From: Polytrichum commune
Lineage: Eukaryota > Streptophyta > Polytrichopsida > Polytrichales > Polytrichaceae
DNA: 64,000 nt
Assembly: GCA_950295325.1 (NCBI GenBank)
Contig: OX485803.1
Span: 60,591,554 to 60,655,553 of the forward strand
Direction: 5' to 3'
Part shown: positions 1 through 11,959 of the stretch, piece after piece
How the letters are laid out: every line of letters begins with the position of its first letter
Position numbering within the stretch: the first letter of the stretch is position 1
Notes under the pieces: model-generated
Seen by the model: only the letters and a program-made list of their open reading frames with translations
Told to the model about the DNA's origin: nothing
The model's database searches: none
Program-made: the position numbers and the translations under genes

Positions 1-1272
1 ATATTTTCTTTTAAAAAAACAAGCCTTTGTTGGCTAATAAAGGCCTCCACTAAGTTCCATCAGCTAGAGATTGTCAAAGCAAGATGGTTTACAAAGAACC
101 AAATGTAATTGAAAATGAGTATGTCCACATGACCTCAATGTTTTTTTTTCTATAGCTGAAAACACTACAGTATAAGATCCATAGTTAAAAAATGTAATGA
201 ATCTTTTTTTAAATGTATAGGTAACAAATTTATATGGGAATCCAATTTCACGGTGCTAAAAAACAATATATGTAGTGAAAAATACATAGCACAACGTAAC
301 TTTGAATAGTAAGTGACACTAAATATCATAAACGGTGTAGTGGTCCATGTCTTGAATACATTTTTTGACCTCAAATTCACATAGAAGATGCACTTATTTT
401 GAATTGTGTCATACTAGAGAAAGTTGGTACATGAAACAAAGTACTACATCCAAGAATACCTATGTAATTTAAAAAAATTGTGCAAAAGATATGAACAAAT
501 TTCAACAAGCATTTTCAAGAAGAGGTTTGAAGGAAAAAAAATGTGTTATGAACAAATTTAGGGAGCTTGATTGTGCTAAAGGGGAAAACTTTTTTTTTTG
601 GAGTTGTGTGAATGTAAGAAAACTTAGACAATCAAACATAGTACCAACTCCACCAAGTAAAAGAAAACAAGGATATGAAGTTGTTATACAAAAGATATGG
701 ACAAATACATACAAGAGGACTAACGGGGCTTCATCTCTCAAGTTTACATATCTCACATAGACTGTGGTCATCTAATGGGGAGGACTTATATACTCAAATG
801 TACAACTAATGAAATGTGTAATGAAATTGATTTATGAGATCGGAAGTACATCATGATGATTTCAAACCAATTAAATTATCTAGAGTGGTGGAGTGCGGTA
901 ATGTGAATGCCTTATACTAGTTGATAGGGTATTTGTGAAGTAGCCAAAATTGCAAAAGAGTCGTAGGATAAGTGTTGAATTTTTGAAATTATTATTTTGA
1001 AGTGTTAGACTAACTTATGGAACTTTAAACAATTATATGGCACAATTATGTCGGACCAGCTATCAAGCTACAATAATGCCTTAGAATATATGTAATTAGA
1101 CATTTAATATTTCCTCTTCAACTCAACATTGTTGAGCTAGTATAGGATTATCAATTAAGAAACAATGTAACTAAGCTATGAATTTGTTATTATTTTAAGT
1201 TTTTTGGAATATGCATGAAAGTTGCAACACCATTACACTTGGTGAGGCATACTTAGTATGACTAATATACTA
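1..1272. other. AT-rich intergenic DNA, no gene
   Basis: No coding frame of credible length or composition. Around 305-345 there is a sequence (ACACTAAATATCAT followed by GTGTAGTGG) matching in reverse complement one end of the MITE at 9734-9957, so at least one MITE end lies here; its partner end is not clear. The small overlapping open frames at 490-770 on both strands are low-complexity shadows of each other. Confidence 0.6.
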
Positions 1273-1338
1273 GTTGTTGGTATAGTGGTGAGTATTACCG
1301 CTTGTCAAGCGGGTGACCCACATTTGTTCCCCAACAAC
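1273..1338 (+). pseudogene. degenerate tRNA-Asp(GTC) relic
   Basis: A 66-base stretch folds like tRNA-Asp. The acceptor stem GTTGTTG (1273-1279) pairs perfectly with CAACAAC (1332-1338). The D-arm region TATAGTGGTGAGTATT is close to the plant tRNA-Asp sequence. The anticodon arm CCGC-TTGTCAA-GCGG carries GTC at 1304-1306, and the variable region GGGTGACCC is typical. The T arm is decayed (ATTTGTTCC instead of GTTCGATCC) and about two bases are missing after the acceptor stem. It is therefore more likely a tRNA pseudogene or a tRNA-derived SINE head than a working gene. Confidence 0.6.
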
Positions 1339-4129
1339 ATTGCCAAAATGTAGTTTAGATTTTGGATAGGAAAAAAACATAGGGAAACACCGAGGGAAGA
1401 CTTAAAAGGTGATTATGTATCATCTATGTGACTCAAATAAGGTCGATTAGGATATACATAGACTTGTTTCAAGTTATTTGGGGTTTCCATTATTAATTCA
1501 CATTATTATTCATAAATCGGGGGTTTGGGCCTCTCAACAACAATACATGCATTTGTGATAGTTCCTTAATCTCACATTATTTACACATACAATAGTTTGG
1601 CAATGAGTTCATTTAATTGGACCTTGTGTGGTGCTCAAGCATAGGCACAACTGTGGTTAATAATCTTATAATAAATATCCCATTTTTGTCTCTTTACCAA
1701 AGACAAGGGCAATATGGTGTGGTCAATAGTCTCATATTCATAAGCCATCTTAGTGTAACTTGAATCAACAATGCGGTCACCCTCGCAAGGTATTCAATCT
1801 TTCTTGATTAACCTTTATTTTTACTTGATATGTCAGACAATAGAGTTTTTTGTACCTCAACTCCAATTACAAGTGTTGAATGGCGACTGAAAATATAATA
1901 GGCCAAAACCATTATTCCCGTTAAGAGTCCATAGTTTTAGTTATTTTACCCATCTATTTAATACAAAATCTAATACGCAAACTTGTTTTTTATTCAACTA
2001 CACATTCGAGGATTTAGTTCATCTATAATAATTCAAGGCTATTGGCTAAAGGTACTAGACATCATCTATTTAAATAATGCAAGTGTACAACTCAAGAAAG
2101 CTAAAATAAAATCCCACCATGGGACGAGACTTCAACACGGGTTAGGGATCAACGCCCAAGGCGCAATTGTCTTCCTTCAATTACTAACTTACCCTTCACA
2201 ACCAAGGGACATGCTTGATCGATATTTTGTCTTCCAATCTTCCAAGGGTTAGGAAGATATGAGCTTTGTGTGCTTGAAATGTTACTATTAAGTTCATAAT
2301 CTCCTCAAATTCCCAATTTATTCACCTTCTTCTTTTAGCATGTTAAGTAGATGTTACTCAAAGCATATTACAACGACATCCTTTGATTTCTCAACCAGAC
2401 ATTTGGATTTACAAATAGATCAAGGCCTTGTCAAGCTTTCTTAAGAGCAACCAATAAAGAGGTGTCCATTGATACTTCAATGTCAACATCAAGACCATGC
2501 AAAGGAGAGATTATTGCTTGCACTCATATATACTCCGAGAATGCCTTTGTGACATACAATGCAATCCTCTCTTAATATAACTTGAATGAAAACGTTAGGA
2601 TCTCACCCTCAAATCATTCAGAGAAATACCATTGCCTTGAATAGTTAAGTACGATCATCATGGATACAATTCAATCCCTCTAATTCCATACAATTGATTG
2701 GAAACTAAAAATCTTTCATGAAGTGTCCAAGACAAATGTTATATACATGATCTTCAAGGTCACTTAAAGGTCATAAGCCTTAGGGTGCAAGCACGGTCAA
2801 GTGCACAACTTCATTATCATGGATAGGTTTTGGTGAAAATGATTCAAAACTATATACTAAGTTTGAATTTTGTAAAAATCGTAATGATTAAAAAAACACA
2901 ATGATCTACAAAGAAAAGCAATATGTGTTGACAACAAAATTTTCCATAATTGTTTTAATATATTAAAAGATAGTGCAAGTAGTTTGCAAGTAGATATATT
3001 GAACATGTAATTGTCTAAAACTTGTTTTAAATATGTTAGAATTACGTTAAATTGATGTTTTCAACATATTTTTGTAATGATGCCCTCAATTTTATAATGA
3101 ATTCAAGGAATTTGAACAAAAAAATCCAACTTCAAACTATTTAAGGTCATGAAATTTGCGTCCAAAACCACATGTAGCCATTTACCTTTTGAGCAATATT
3201 TATAATGATAGGTTTTGAAGCTTGATATTCTATATTTGAGTACCTAACACAACAATAATGAAAAAAATCCAATTTAAACAACACTTTGCTACTACTTTTA
3301 GGCATTTGACCAAATAAATAATGGTTTTAATATACCATAACATGTGTCTATATATTTGACCGTGCATACCCCCATGACATAGAGTTGTTGCTACCAAGAA
3401 GTGTCTTCTTCTGCTCCTTATCAATCTAGAAAATCACATTCCTTCACACACTATGATTCATACATTATGTAAACTTTTGTGAATTATGCTATCAACTCCT
3501 AGTCAAAACGACTATAGACTTTGTTGGAATTTGAAACAAGTGCCAACACACCAAGAGAATTTACATACATGGCCCAAAGATCACTCATGTAAAGCCAACC
3601 AAGTCATTTTATTTTATTTTATTGGCACAAATTGAAAATCAATTGCAAGAAAGAAACAAAGCCAAACAACTCGTACTGCAATTGCAATGAAGATTCTAAG
3701 TCGAGATACAAAGTAGGGAATCCAGTATGAATGCTCTCGATGCTAATCAATTAAAAGTTCAAACAATGGTCTTACAATTGAGGTCTCACGCCTCTAGTGC
3801 TAGAGACAACAAACACTAATTGCTCTTCAAAAAAACAAAGCTTTACAAAATCATGAACGACATCAAAGTTTCCAAGTAGCTCCAAAAGCACCTCACCGAG
3901 AGAGAAATAAAGTTTCCACCCATGCTACATTGTATACCCTATAATCAACATGTGCATATTTTAGAATGCACGTCTCTTCTTGTTAAACAATGGTATTTTC
4001 AATCACTATTTCTTGATATCTCAAGACAATAGCATATTCAACGTACATAATTTGGAGATTTCATCTCATGTACTACCCTATTCTCTTTGATTCAAATTAG
4101 GCTAGAGAAACCAAAAAAAGTAGCACCAC
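1339..4129. other. AT-rich intergenic DNA, no gene
   Basis: No frame with protein-like composition. The part next to 4130 may belong to the same dead gypsy-type retroelement as the reverse transcriptase relic, but I could not recognise gag, protease, integrase or LTRs here. Confidence 0.5.
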
Positions 4130-4545
4130 ACTTTTCTCATATGGAGGACATTTTTCTCTTCACTCATCCAAAATACGAATATATCATGAAAACATCCAAG
4201 ACAAACTTGCCAAGATATTCGTGAAAAATATTTGATTCATTATAACTTGAAAAGTTGTTGGAGCAATAGTCAATCCAAAGTCAAGCTTAAAACTTTGAAT
4301 TGGTAATGCTCGAACGGAATCCTACATACTGCTTTAGGGACATCATCGTTTGAAATTAGGAGATGATGGTAACCTTGCGCTAAATCAATAGACGGACAAA
4401 AATCTAGCACCTACTTAAATTGATCAAGAAAATCATCCATTTCATATAAGGGGTACATGTTTTGATTGTATGACAGTTTGCTTAATGCGTTGTAATCCAC
4501 TAAAAACTTTTGTACTCGCCTCTCTACCTCCTCCAATTCTCTTGA
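4130..4545 (-). pseudogene. Ty3/gypsy-type reverse transcriptase fragment
   Basis: Translated on the minus strand with stops and frame changes, this stretch shows the ordered blocks of a Ty3/gypsy reverse transcriptase. A VDYNALSKL block (about 4475-4500) is followed by a YPLYEMDDFLDQ block, an SIDLAQGYHHLLIS block (about 4345-4395), DDVPKA, FGLTIAP after a frameshift (about 4255-4280), and HEYLGKFVL leading into the degraded catalytic strand (about 4190-4240), where the expected two aspartates are gone. In-frame stops occur, for instance just after the DDFLDQ block. It is a dead retroelement fragment; no LTR could be paired with it. Confidence 0.7.
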
Positions 4546-6720
4546 ACTTAAGTGATAAGTTGGCCTTAAAAGCAAATTAATTACTACCTTCCTCTATAGG
4601 TATTGCATTAGACATTTCCCTTCGAGGGGGTAGCTCACTTGACAAAGGTTCAAAACATTTTTAAAATCTTCCAATAGTACATCTAGGCACCATGTGTCAC
4701 CAAGTTGCAAAGAAGTTTCTTCATCGCCAACTCTAAACAATTGGAATAACATAGGTATGACCCTTTTTGCATTAACATTTTAAATTGCATTGATGAAAGC
4801 CGTTTAGTTGAAGATTTAGGCGCTCTTTCCGTAATTGGAGTAGTTCTTAATAAATTGAAGGTTTGCCTTTCCGAATGATGCATGTTTTGGAATCATAACC
4901 CACATGTGTCTTATACTTGTTCAATCAATCAACACCCGATATTTAAATAGTGTCGTCACTAAGCCTTGTGACTACACATGTTAGTGTCCATAATATGATT
5001 GAACTATAAGACATAATTTGACATACTTTTAGAATCAATCCTCATCTTTACCAATAAATTGCAAGACACTAGGATCCTTCACATAGTGATCTCCAAAATT
5101 GTTGATGAAACTAGAATTGGCAAAACAATATTTGGCCACAATGTCCAATATTACACGAGCATTGAGTCTTGCAATTTAGCCCTTTATTATGTGTCATGCA
5201 ATTTGGCCCTTTTGGGTATTGCAAACACCTTTACTATGTGTTCAATTTTCAATGCAAGGTGGATTACGACATTAACAAGTTCATCCATGCTCCAATGTAC
5301 ACCTACCATGTGGTCAATATCGATGAGTGCCAATATTTGATGCTATGTAGTTATGACATAATAGATTTTGAAACATATTTGGTTGCACGCATGAATGTTA
5401 TGGATTATTATACTTAGAATCAATATTAGTTGATTTTTTCCAATTTTACATGGTAAGAGGCCCCTACCATTTGTGATTACTGCAAATGGTTATCATTTAT
5501 AATTAAAATAAATATATTATCATGCCCAAATTATAGTGTAGTCTAAAACCCATGGGAGATCTCCTAAATTTGGACTCATCGTTCACATGTTATTGCCCAC
5601 CGCTCATGTGTCACTGCTCATTACTCATGTCCTAGCTTCCCTCGTTTGGATAAAAGATGAAGACAAAATTGGGAGAAAGCATGGTTGGTCTTAAACACGG
5701 GTGAATTTGGAAGTTGTTTGTAGTGGAAAAAGGGGGAGCCAAGGGAGATATTCATGTAGCTAAGGATAAGTAGCCTAAAAAAATTTGTAGTATGCCTATT
5801 CACATGATGCACATTATTATTATTATTATTATTATACCATGTCCAAGCCAAATCACGCATACCGCTAATCCATATGGACTCCAAACATAAGCTACATCAA
5901 CCAAAGAGTTGGAGGATGCTCCACCTAATATCATATCACACATGTTTTATTAGAAGCTTCTAATGTCGCCGCTTCGAAAACATGAATAGTATAAATGTTG
6001 AAACACAAAGAGGGAATGATGATCGTATATGAATGTACCTCCATAAAAACTTTGAAATAGTATGCATCCCAAAAAATACTTTTGTAAGGTGATCGAACAC
6101 CAAAATTAGCTTGAAAGACTCTTAATTAGTCTACTTAAGATCTTTCAAAATGAATCAGCAAGAAATCTATACAGGATCCAGTTTTTTTAAATGTTAGGAT
6201 GGATGAGAGGTACGCACGTACCCTCTCTCCCTCTGAAACTTGCACGGGAGTTGCTTCTGTTGACTTCATCCATTTATGTGGTAATGGTAATTACTGAAGA
6301 CACAGATGGAACCTGTAGTTATTACTGATTTTACAGAGAACACAATCAACATTCTATCCACAGCACTGTAGTTTTTTTTTTGGGTCTTTGGAGAATAAAG
6401 ATTCTCCAAGATAATAGGAGACCATTGAAATTATAAGATCAACATGTGGGGAGTGCCAAGTGCTGTGATGAGTCACCGCAAGTTGACTCCTCACACCTCA
6501 AGGGTAACTTAACTTCTTTATGTGGCGAGTGAATTTCTAGCGTGGTAGCTTCTCTTATTAGGTCATCAGAAGGGAACAAGCAGCTCAACGTTACTCTCTA
6601 TTTGTAGGTCTCTACAGTCTTTGGCAATAGTGCTCCTCCCATGCGAGGGTCCGCCGTAGCTTGGACACTAAACTATTGTCTTGTGTAAGGTGGGTCGCAC
6701 AACTATTTCAATCTCTAACC
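4546..6720. other. intergenic DNA with an (ATT)n microsatellite
   Basis: No gene seen. An (ATT)n run lies at about 5814-5834. The small open frames at 5059-5420 are overlapping and AT-rich, without recognisable motifs. Confidence 0.5.
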
Positions 6721-7120
6721 TGTTTTGGATCCCTAATTTTTGGCCCCGGACTAGATCACATCTTCATTCGGCTGGCCTCCACCCTTCTCACGCCTCCTTC
6801 GTTGTCCGGTCTTCCTATCCGCACCTGCATGGGAACTCTTCCTTGTTGGGAACCAATGTGACAATACCCGGTCACTTAAGTCATGAAGCTCGTTTGGCAT
6901 GTGAAGGAACTTCATCAATTAACTTGGGAGTAATGAAAGCGATGTCAACTTGAATATTTGTAATTTTGACCATGTATTGTTACATTGGTTCCCAAAGAGG
7001 AGGAGTTCCCACGTAGGTTCGGGTAGGAAGATTGGGCAGGGAAGGAGGTGTGGGAGGGCGGGGCCCAGTCGAACACATATGTGATTTAGCCCGGGGCTAA
7101 TTTTTTGGGGTGTTTTGAAC
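6721..7120. repeat. fold-back (inverted repeat) element, about 165-bp arms
   Basis: The stretch about 6721-6880 reappears in reverse complement at about 6955-7120. Shared landmarks, in order, are GCCCCGG, ATCACAT, CCTCCTTC, TCTTCCTA, TGGGAACTC and TTGGGAACCAATGT. The arms look roughly three-quarters identical and are separated by about 75 bases, which makes a hairpin typical of a non-autonomous fold-back DNA transposon. No clean target duplication was found. Both arms contain short open frames that translate to similar peptides; these follow from the repeat and are not evidence of a gene. Confidence 0.65.
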
Positions 7121-9302
7121 ACATAGCATATGTTTTATGGTTTTCGAAAACACACAAATAAGGCGGAGGCGTATCATGATATGTGTGCACATGACTTATG
7201 TACATTGGGTAACACATGATATAAAATTACAGGTGAACGGAGGCTACTATGGAAAAGTTTGGACCCCCTTCCACATGGAAGTGCGTGCTAATTTTCCCTA
7301 TCAAACAAATTTCAACAATTGGCGTGGTTGTTGGGGTTAGTTGATGTTTGAGGAGGGAAACTTGACTACTTCTATTTTCTGGAACTTGGAAATTGACTTT
7401 TGATCATTTGAGTGGGGAAAACCTTGATTTTTGTAAACATGTTTGTGTGGACTTGAAATTATTGTATTTTACATTCCATCTTCTCATGATGCCATATTCT
7501 TATTATTCAAACCTTGCCCAAGTTTTCATAATCCATAGATTTTTTCCTAGCATCTCAAGATAAAAACAATTCAATCAATTTAGTCAAGCAACAATCAAAG
7601 TTGGTAAGTGTGAGGACATCCACAATCCATGTTGGACAACAAGATAATTTTGTCACATTTTGCCGCCCCCCCCCCCTACTCCACGTGGAAGTGCTTGGCC
7701 AAAAAGATGCTTGAAGATATTGGTAAATGTGGGGACCACATGTGACATGTGACATGTGACACTTGCTTTGAACTCATTGAAGGCCATACCATGGAAATGC
7801 AAGTTTTGATTTTGTATGGTCACAAGACTTCAAGTGTAGTGTAAAGGCAATGTACATGACCGGGCTCGTAACTAAATGCTTTTTCATTACCATCTTACTT
7901 GTGTAGGCCCTTCTACACATAAGTAACACGTTGTAAGATTTTGAAATGTCACGGGCTCCTAGTTGTGTGTTAGATGGACTTTGCAAACAAAACCTGATAA
8001 ACCATAAGGGCCACTTTACACACGAGACTGAGTACCCATGACCAATACACTTCAAGCACTCTCATTGGTGGAAAAGGCGGAGCTGGTCCAAGTTCACTTC
8101 ACACTACGCTTGAGGGACCAACGGAGTATGTGAATGCGAGATGGATGTAAAGTCTACATGGATCCCTACATGGCATCGAATGGATCATGTTTCATGTTCA
8201 CTTGGACTATTTTCAAGAATCACCTCTTGGAGGTAGGCCTAACACAAAACCGGAAGACCATGGTACTCCGAACACCCACACCCGTTAATTTGTTCTATTT
8301 TATCATGTGTGAGGACCCACATGAATATAAATTCATTGAAGTAGCATTTGGTTTAGGGCCCGGTCACATATGTCTTTACATTACACTTGAGGATTTGTGA
8401 CCGCATTACATGATTTTGGAGGTGTGTTGGGACAACCTTTGGACACTTTCTTTTGGGCTCTCACAATTTCATGGTCACGGCTCTTGGCTCGTGTATGAAG
8501 TGGCCCTAAGACATGATCCATTGCATGCCTTGCATGTAGGACTCCATGTAGGTATTTTCATCCATTCAAGCTTCCTTGGTCCCAAATTAGGCCCTCAACC
8601 TCCAGTCTAAAGCGCCGTCCACTTAATTACCTCATGTACTACTAAAAGTTAGCAAAAGCCTCCAGGGCTTAATAAGTAGCAATTTGTTGGCTGAAAGGTC
8701 ATGAACTGTGTACTAAGCTGCCGGCATCGTCAGTAGTCTTGGCGCTTGACACAACAAAAGTCCCTGGTTTGTCCTCAGACTCAAACTTTGCACTCCGAGC
8801 ATCCGAATCATCCCTTCAATGTTGATGGCAGGCCTTCCAAAACCACCCACTTCCTTTCGTTTCTATTTCGAGATTACCCCTGGCATGATGACATAAGCAT
8901 ACTTAACCACAAGTTGCTACACTAAATTAGCCATTTAGTGTCACTGATTCTAATTGTCTTGCTCAACACTAATTGTAAACAATGGTATAGTGTCACCAAC
9001 ACTAAATGTTACCCCAACATTATTTGTCATTTCTTGTAAATGTTTTGGAGGATTATAGATTTCCAGTGTTGCAATTACTGTCACTAACCAAGTGATTTTC
9101 CATCCAAATCATCCATGACAATATTTCATCACAAGTTACTGACGAGAGAAGGTAGGGTTATGGCCAATGCATGACCTCGTCCATCATTTATGACAGTATT
9201 TGTTCCCTTATCCATAAGACGTGTCATCCAAAAAGTTACCATAGTGGCTTAAATGCCACATGACATTGTTTTGACATATTTAGTATACTTAGTATTACTT
9301 AC
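7121..9302. other. transposon-derived intergenic DNA, no gene
   Basis: No intact gene. A C10 run sits near 7668. At 7738-7762 TGTGACA is repeated about three times. At about 8503-8516 AAGTGGCCCTAA resembles the ends of the Harbinger-like elements at 9303 and 45619. The stretch about 9110-9260 matches, in reverse complement, about 29420-29590. Around 8930-9010 there are sequences (ACACTAAAT, TTTAGTGTCAC) like the ends of the MITE at 9734-9957. Confidence 0.5.
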
Positions 9303-10070
9303 TTAGGGGTTTTTACACCATGGATCATGAAGCCGTCCCAAGGCCATGTAAAATATGCGATTTGGTTGTTGAACTCGTCCCGGGACCACTTCGGTTTACA
9401 CCGAGTGACAATGGAGTTCGAGGTCCCCAAAAGACATGTTTTGAAGGCCTACATTATCCACTGGCATGGTCCAACGAGTTTTGCAGTGGAAGAGGCAAAA
9501 GAGTTGCCCGGTAGAAAAAGGCAAGGACCCATGGCATAGAAATACTATCATAATAAAATTTCAATGGAATTTTTTTTTGGGGAAGAGAGAAGATGAAAAT
9601 AAGAGACAACAAGAAAATGGTCAAACTTGAACAATTGTTTTTCAAAACTGCCCTTTTTGGGCATATATGAAAAAATCAACACATTCATTTTTCAGTGCAC
9701 GGTCGTTCCTCTGGGTCTGCATTCGGTTTACACCTACACCAAATATGATATTTAGTGTGACTTAGTTTTTGGATTTACACAGTGCTATATCTTTTTATTA
9801 TTAAAATAACTTTTCTACCAAGTAAAGTTGTCAATGTTCTATAATGTCCAAACTACCGATTTAACATTGTTGGTAAATATATGAGATGTACAATAAATGA
9901 ATACAACATTGCCTAATTCCAAATGACAAGTCACACTAAATATCATACTTAATGTAGTGAGGGGCCCAAAGGCTTTGTAGATTGATTTAAAAAAAAATAG
10001 GACCATGAAAAAGGGCCATCTTCCATGGTCCGACTAACTTCATGGTCCATGGTGTAAACCGGCCCTTTGC
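9303..10070. mobile_element. Harbinger-like MITE (approximate ends)
   Basis: The left end TTAGGGGTTTTTACACC is followed by ATGGATCATGAAG. The right end, read in reverse complement, is AGGGCCGGTTTACACC followed by ATGGACCATGAAG. These form terminal inverted repeats of about 30 bases. A TTAGGG start with GGGCC and TTTACACC resembles PIF/Harbinger-type termini; the left edge carries TTA, but a matching right TTA lies a few bases off, so the target duplication is uncertain. The interior holds a second MITE at 9734-9957. No transposase is present. Confidence 0.55.
9734..9957. mobile_element. nested 224-bp MITE
   Basis: The left end is CTACACCAAATATGATATTT followed by AGTGTGACTT. The right end in reverse complement is CTACATTAAGTATGATATTT followed by AGTGTGACTT, so the terminal inverted repeats are about 30 bases with few mismatches. 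It sits inside the larger element at 9303-10070. A diverged copy in the opposite orientation lies at about 47229-47462. It has no coding capacity, and no target duplication could be assigned. Confidence 0.6.
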
Positions 10071-10811
10071 TTAGAATTGAATCAAAATTATAATGTGCAA
10101 GGAAAGGAGACTCCTCAGGCGGTTCCAGGGCAGGGCAGGGCTAGTAATTCCATACCGCATTGTTTCGTCGCTGGCTTGGCTTGGCTGGGGGGGGGGGGCG
10201 GGCGTTGCGAAAGAGCAGGGGCGCAGAGTGAAGCTATTCACGACCTGGAACGTGCCTTTCCACGCGGCCACGGCCTCGAATGGCCTAAAATTGGGCCTAC
10301 CCTCCGCTGCGGCCGCGGCCGCGAGCCCTCGGGCGCGGCCAGATCGGGATGGGATGCCAAGTTTAGACAAGAGCCAACTCGGGAGGCACGTTGCGTGGGT
10401 GAATTCGCGGCGGTTTCCCCCCCTCAATCTCCCCCCGCTCCCCGTCACGGCGGTGACATCGCGCCTGCGCTCGCGCTGTGGTGTGCTGTACCAGCTGTGT
10501 CTTGGCTGGGAGCCGGCTGGAGAGGGGTAGAGAGAAAACACACGCACACACAGACGGCTCGTCATGAGGTTCCCGGGCACCCATAGACCACAGATCATCA
10601 AGACATCAGCTCGCTTCTGAGCAGAAGCAGTAGCGGGTCCACCCGACCTCCGTCCTCCTCTCCAGGGGCTGCCTTTCGACAGGCAGAGATCGATCTATCT
10701 CGCCAACAACAGGGGAGTCTTTTCTTTCTTGCTGGTCATCGCCGTCGGCTGTATTGTTGTAGTTGTTGCTGCATCGACAAGTTGGGTCGAGTTGAGAGAT
10801 CCGAGCGTGGT
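10071..10811 (+). promoter_or_regulatory. GC-rich promoter and 5' leader region of the first EXORDIUM-like gene
   Basis: Base composition changes sharply here, from AT-rich transposon DNA to GC-rich sequence with a G run near 10190 and a GCGGCCGCGGCCGC block near 10310. The long open frames on both strands between 10071 and 10600 arise from this GC bias and show no domain. A transcription start cannot be fixed; I saw no convincing TATA box. The stretch just before the start codon is taken as leader. Confidence 0.45.
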
Positions 10812-11807
10812 ATGGCTTCGAAATGGCCAGCAATGCTGGTCATTGTGGCTGCGGCAATGATGTGCTTTCTGGCATCGTCAGCTCAGGCTGGTATTGTGCC
10901 TCCCTATAGTTATTCCTCCATGGAGGGGCGCAAGCTGGGACTTGTATCCAATCAGTTTGAACTGACATACCACGGAGGGCCTACCTTCTCCGGCCGCACC
11001 ATTCCAATCAACATCATCTGGTACGGGACCTTCACCCCGGCGCAGAAGAGCATTGTGTTGGATTACTTTGCCTCCTTCGCGCCCTCCCGCAAGCAGTCAC
11101 GGGGGCTCAAGAGTCCCAGCGTCGCGACATGGTGGTCGGTCACTGCTGATTACAGGGATAAGAAGCGCCTCGGTGTGTCGCGGAGCGTGAAGGTGGGGGG
11201 CCAGGTTGTGGACAATCTGTCTTTGGGAAAGTCGTTGACGATTAAGCAGATCGAATCATTGGTGGTGAAGTGGACCAAGAAGCTTGGGGCTAACCCAGGG
11301 GCTATATACTACGTCCTGACTGCTGCGAATGTGCTGGTCGATGGCTTCTGCGGATACAGCTGCGCATCTCACAGCACCGTCACCGTTTCCAGGAGGAAGC
11401 TGGTGTACGCGTGGGTGGGAAACTCGGCGACGCAGTGCCCAGGTATGTGTGCATGGCCTTTTGCAGCTCCCAACTTTCCAGGTGCTCCTCCCTTCAAACC
11501 ATTGAAGGCCCCCAACAATGACGTGGGTGTTGACGGCATGATTATCACCATCTCTACTGTGCTCGCCGGATCTGCTACCAACCCCCAGGACAATGGATGG
11601 TACCAGGGTGACCCCGGTTACCCTCTGGAGGCCGCCACTGCATGCCAAGGCTCATTCGGATCGGGATCTTACCCAGGCTACCCCGGAGTGCTTCTTCAAG
11701 ACAAGTATCACCGCAGCTACAATGCTTATGGAATCAACAGGCGTATCTTCCTGCTGCCGGCTTTGTGGAACCCCAAGACCAGCCTCTGCAAGACCTTGCC
11801 CAATTAA
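10812..11807 (+). CDS. EXL: EXORDIUM-like (PHI-1 family) secreted protein, copy 1
   Basis: A single-exon gene for 331 residues, the usual size for the plant EXORDIUM/PHI-1 family, whose members are secreted to the cell wall and linked in Arabidopsis to brassinosteroid- and carbon-dependent growth. The ATG at 10812 was chosen because it opens a clean signal peptide (residues 1-26, ending SSAQA); the frame is open further upstream only from a TTG. Family landmarks are GLVSNQFELTYHGG (43-56), INIIWYG (66-72), a WW pair (107-108), VDGFCGYSC (176-184), YAWVGN (199-204), CAWPFA (213-218), DGMIITI (241-247), PLEAATAC (271-278) and FLLPALWNP (323-331 region). Six cysteines lie after the signal peptide. 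It is the most divergent of the three copies in this window. No enzyme activity is established for the family. Confidence 0.95.
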   Translation: MASKWPAMLVIVAAAMMCFLASSAQAGIVPPYSYSSMEGRKLGLVSNQFELTYHGGPTFSGRTIPINIIWYGTFTPAQKSIVLDYFASFAPSRKQSRGLKSPSVATWWSVTADYRDKKRLGVSRSVKVGGQVVDNLSLGKSLTIKQIESLVVKWTKKLGANPGAIYYVLTAANVLVDGFCGYSCASHSTVTVSRRKLVYAWVGNSATQCPGMCAWPFAAPNFPGAPPFKPLKAPNNDVGVDGMIITISTVLAGSATNPQDNGWYQGDPGYPLEAATACQGSFGSGSYPGYPGVLLQDKYHRSYNAYGINRRIFLLPALWNPKTSLCKTLPN

Positions 11808-11959
11808 AAACTTGAATGAACGATGGATTCGGAGGTTGTCAGCTTGTATTACTGACTGAGCGATTTTTATTGTTTCTTCCGAGTCTGTGTGCAATCCACG
11901 CATTATGCAGATAATGCTGCCAGTTGCGCAGGGGAGGAAAAAAAATTTGTTTGATCTGA

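Noticed and set aside
10071-10601. 176- and 169-residue frames on opposite strands upstream of EXL copy 1
   Set aside because: Both are products of a GC-rich, stop-poor stretch with G and GCGGCC runs; no domain or shared peptide with the other EXL upstream regions.
11256-11648. Open frames antisense to the EXORDIUM-like genes (also 34149-34539)
   Set aside because: They mirror the coding strand of well-recognised genes and differ between copies in length and sequence.
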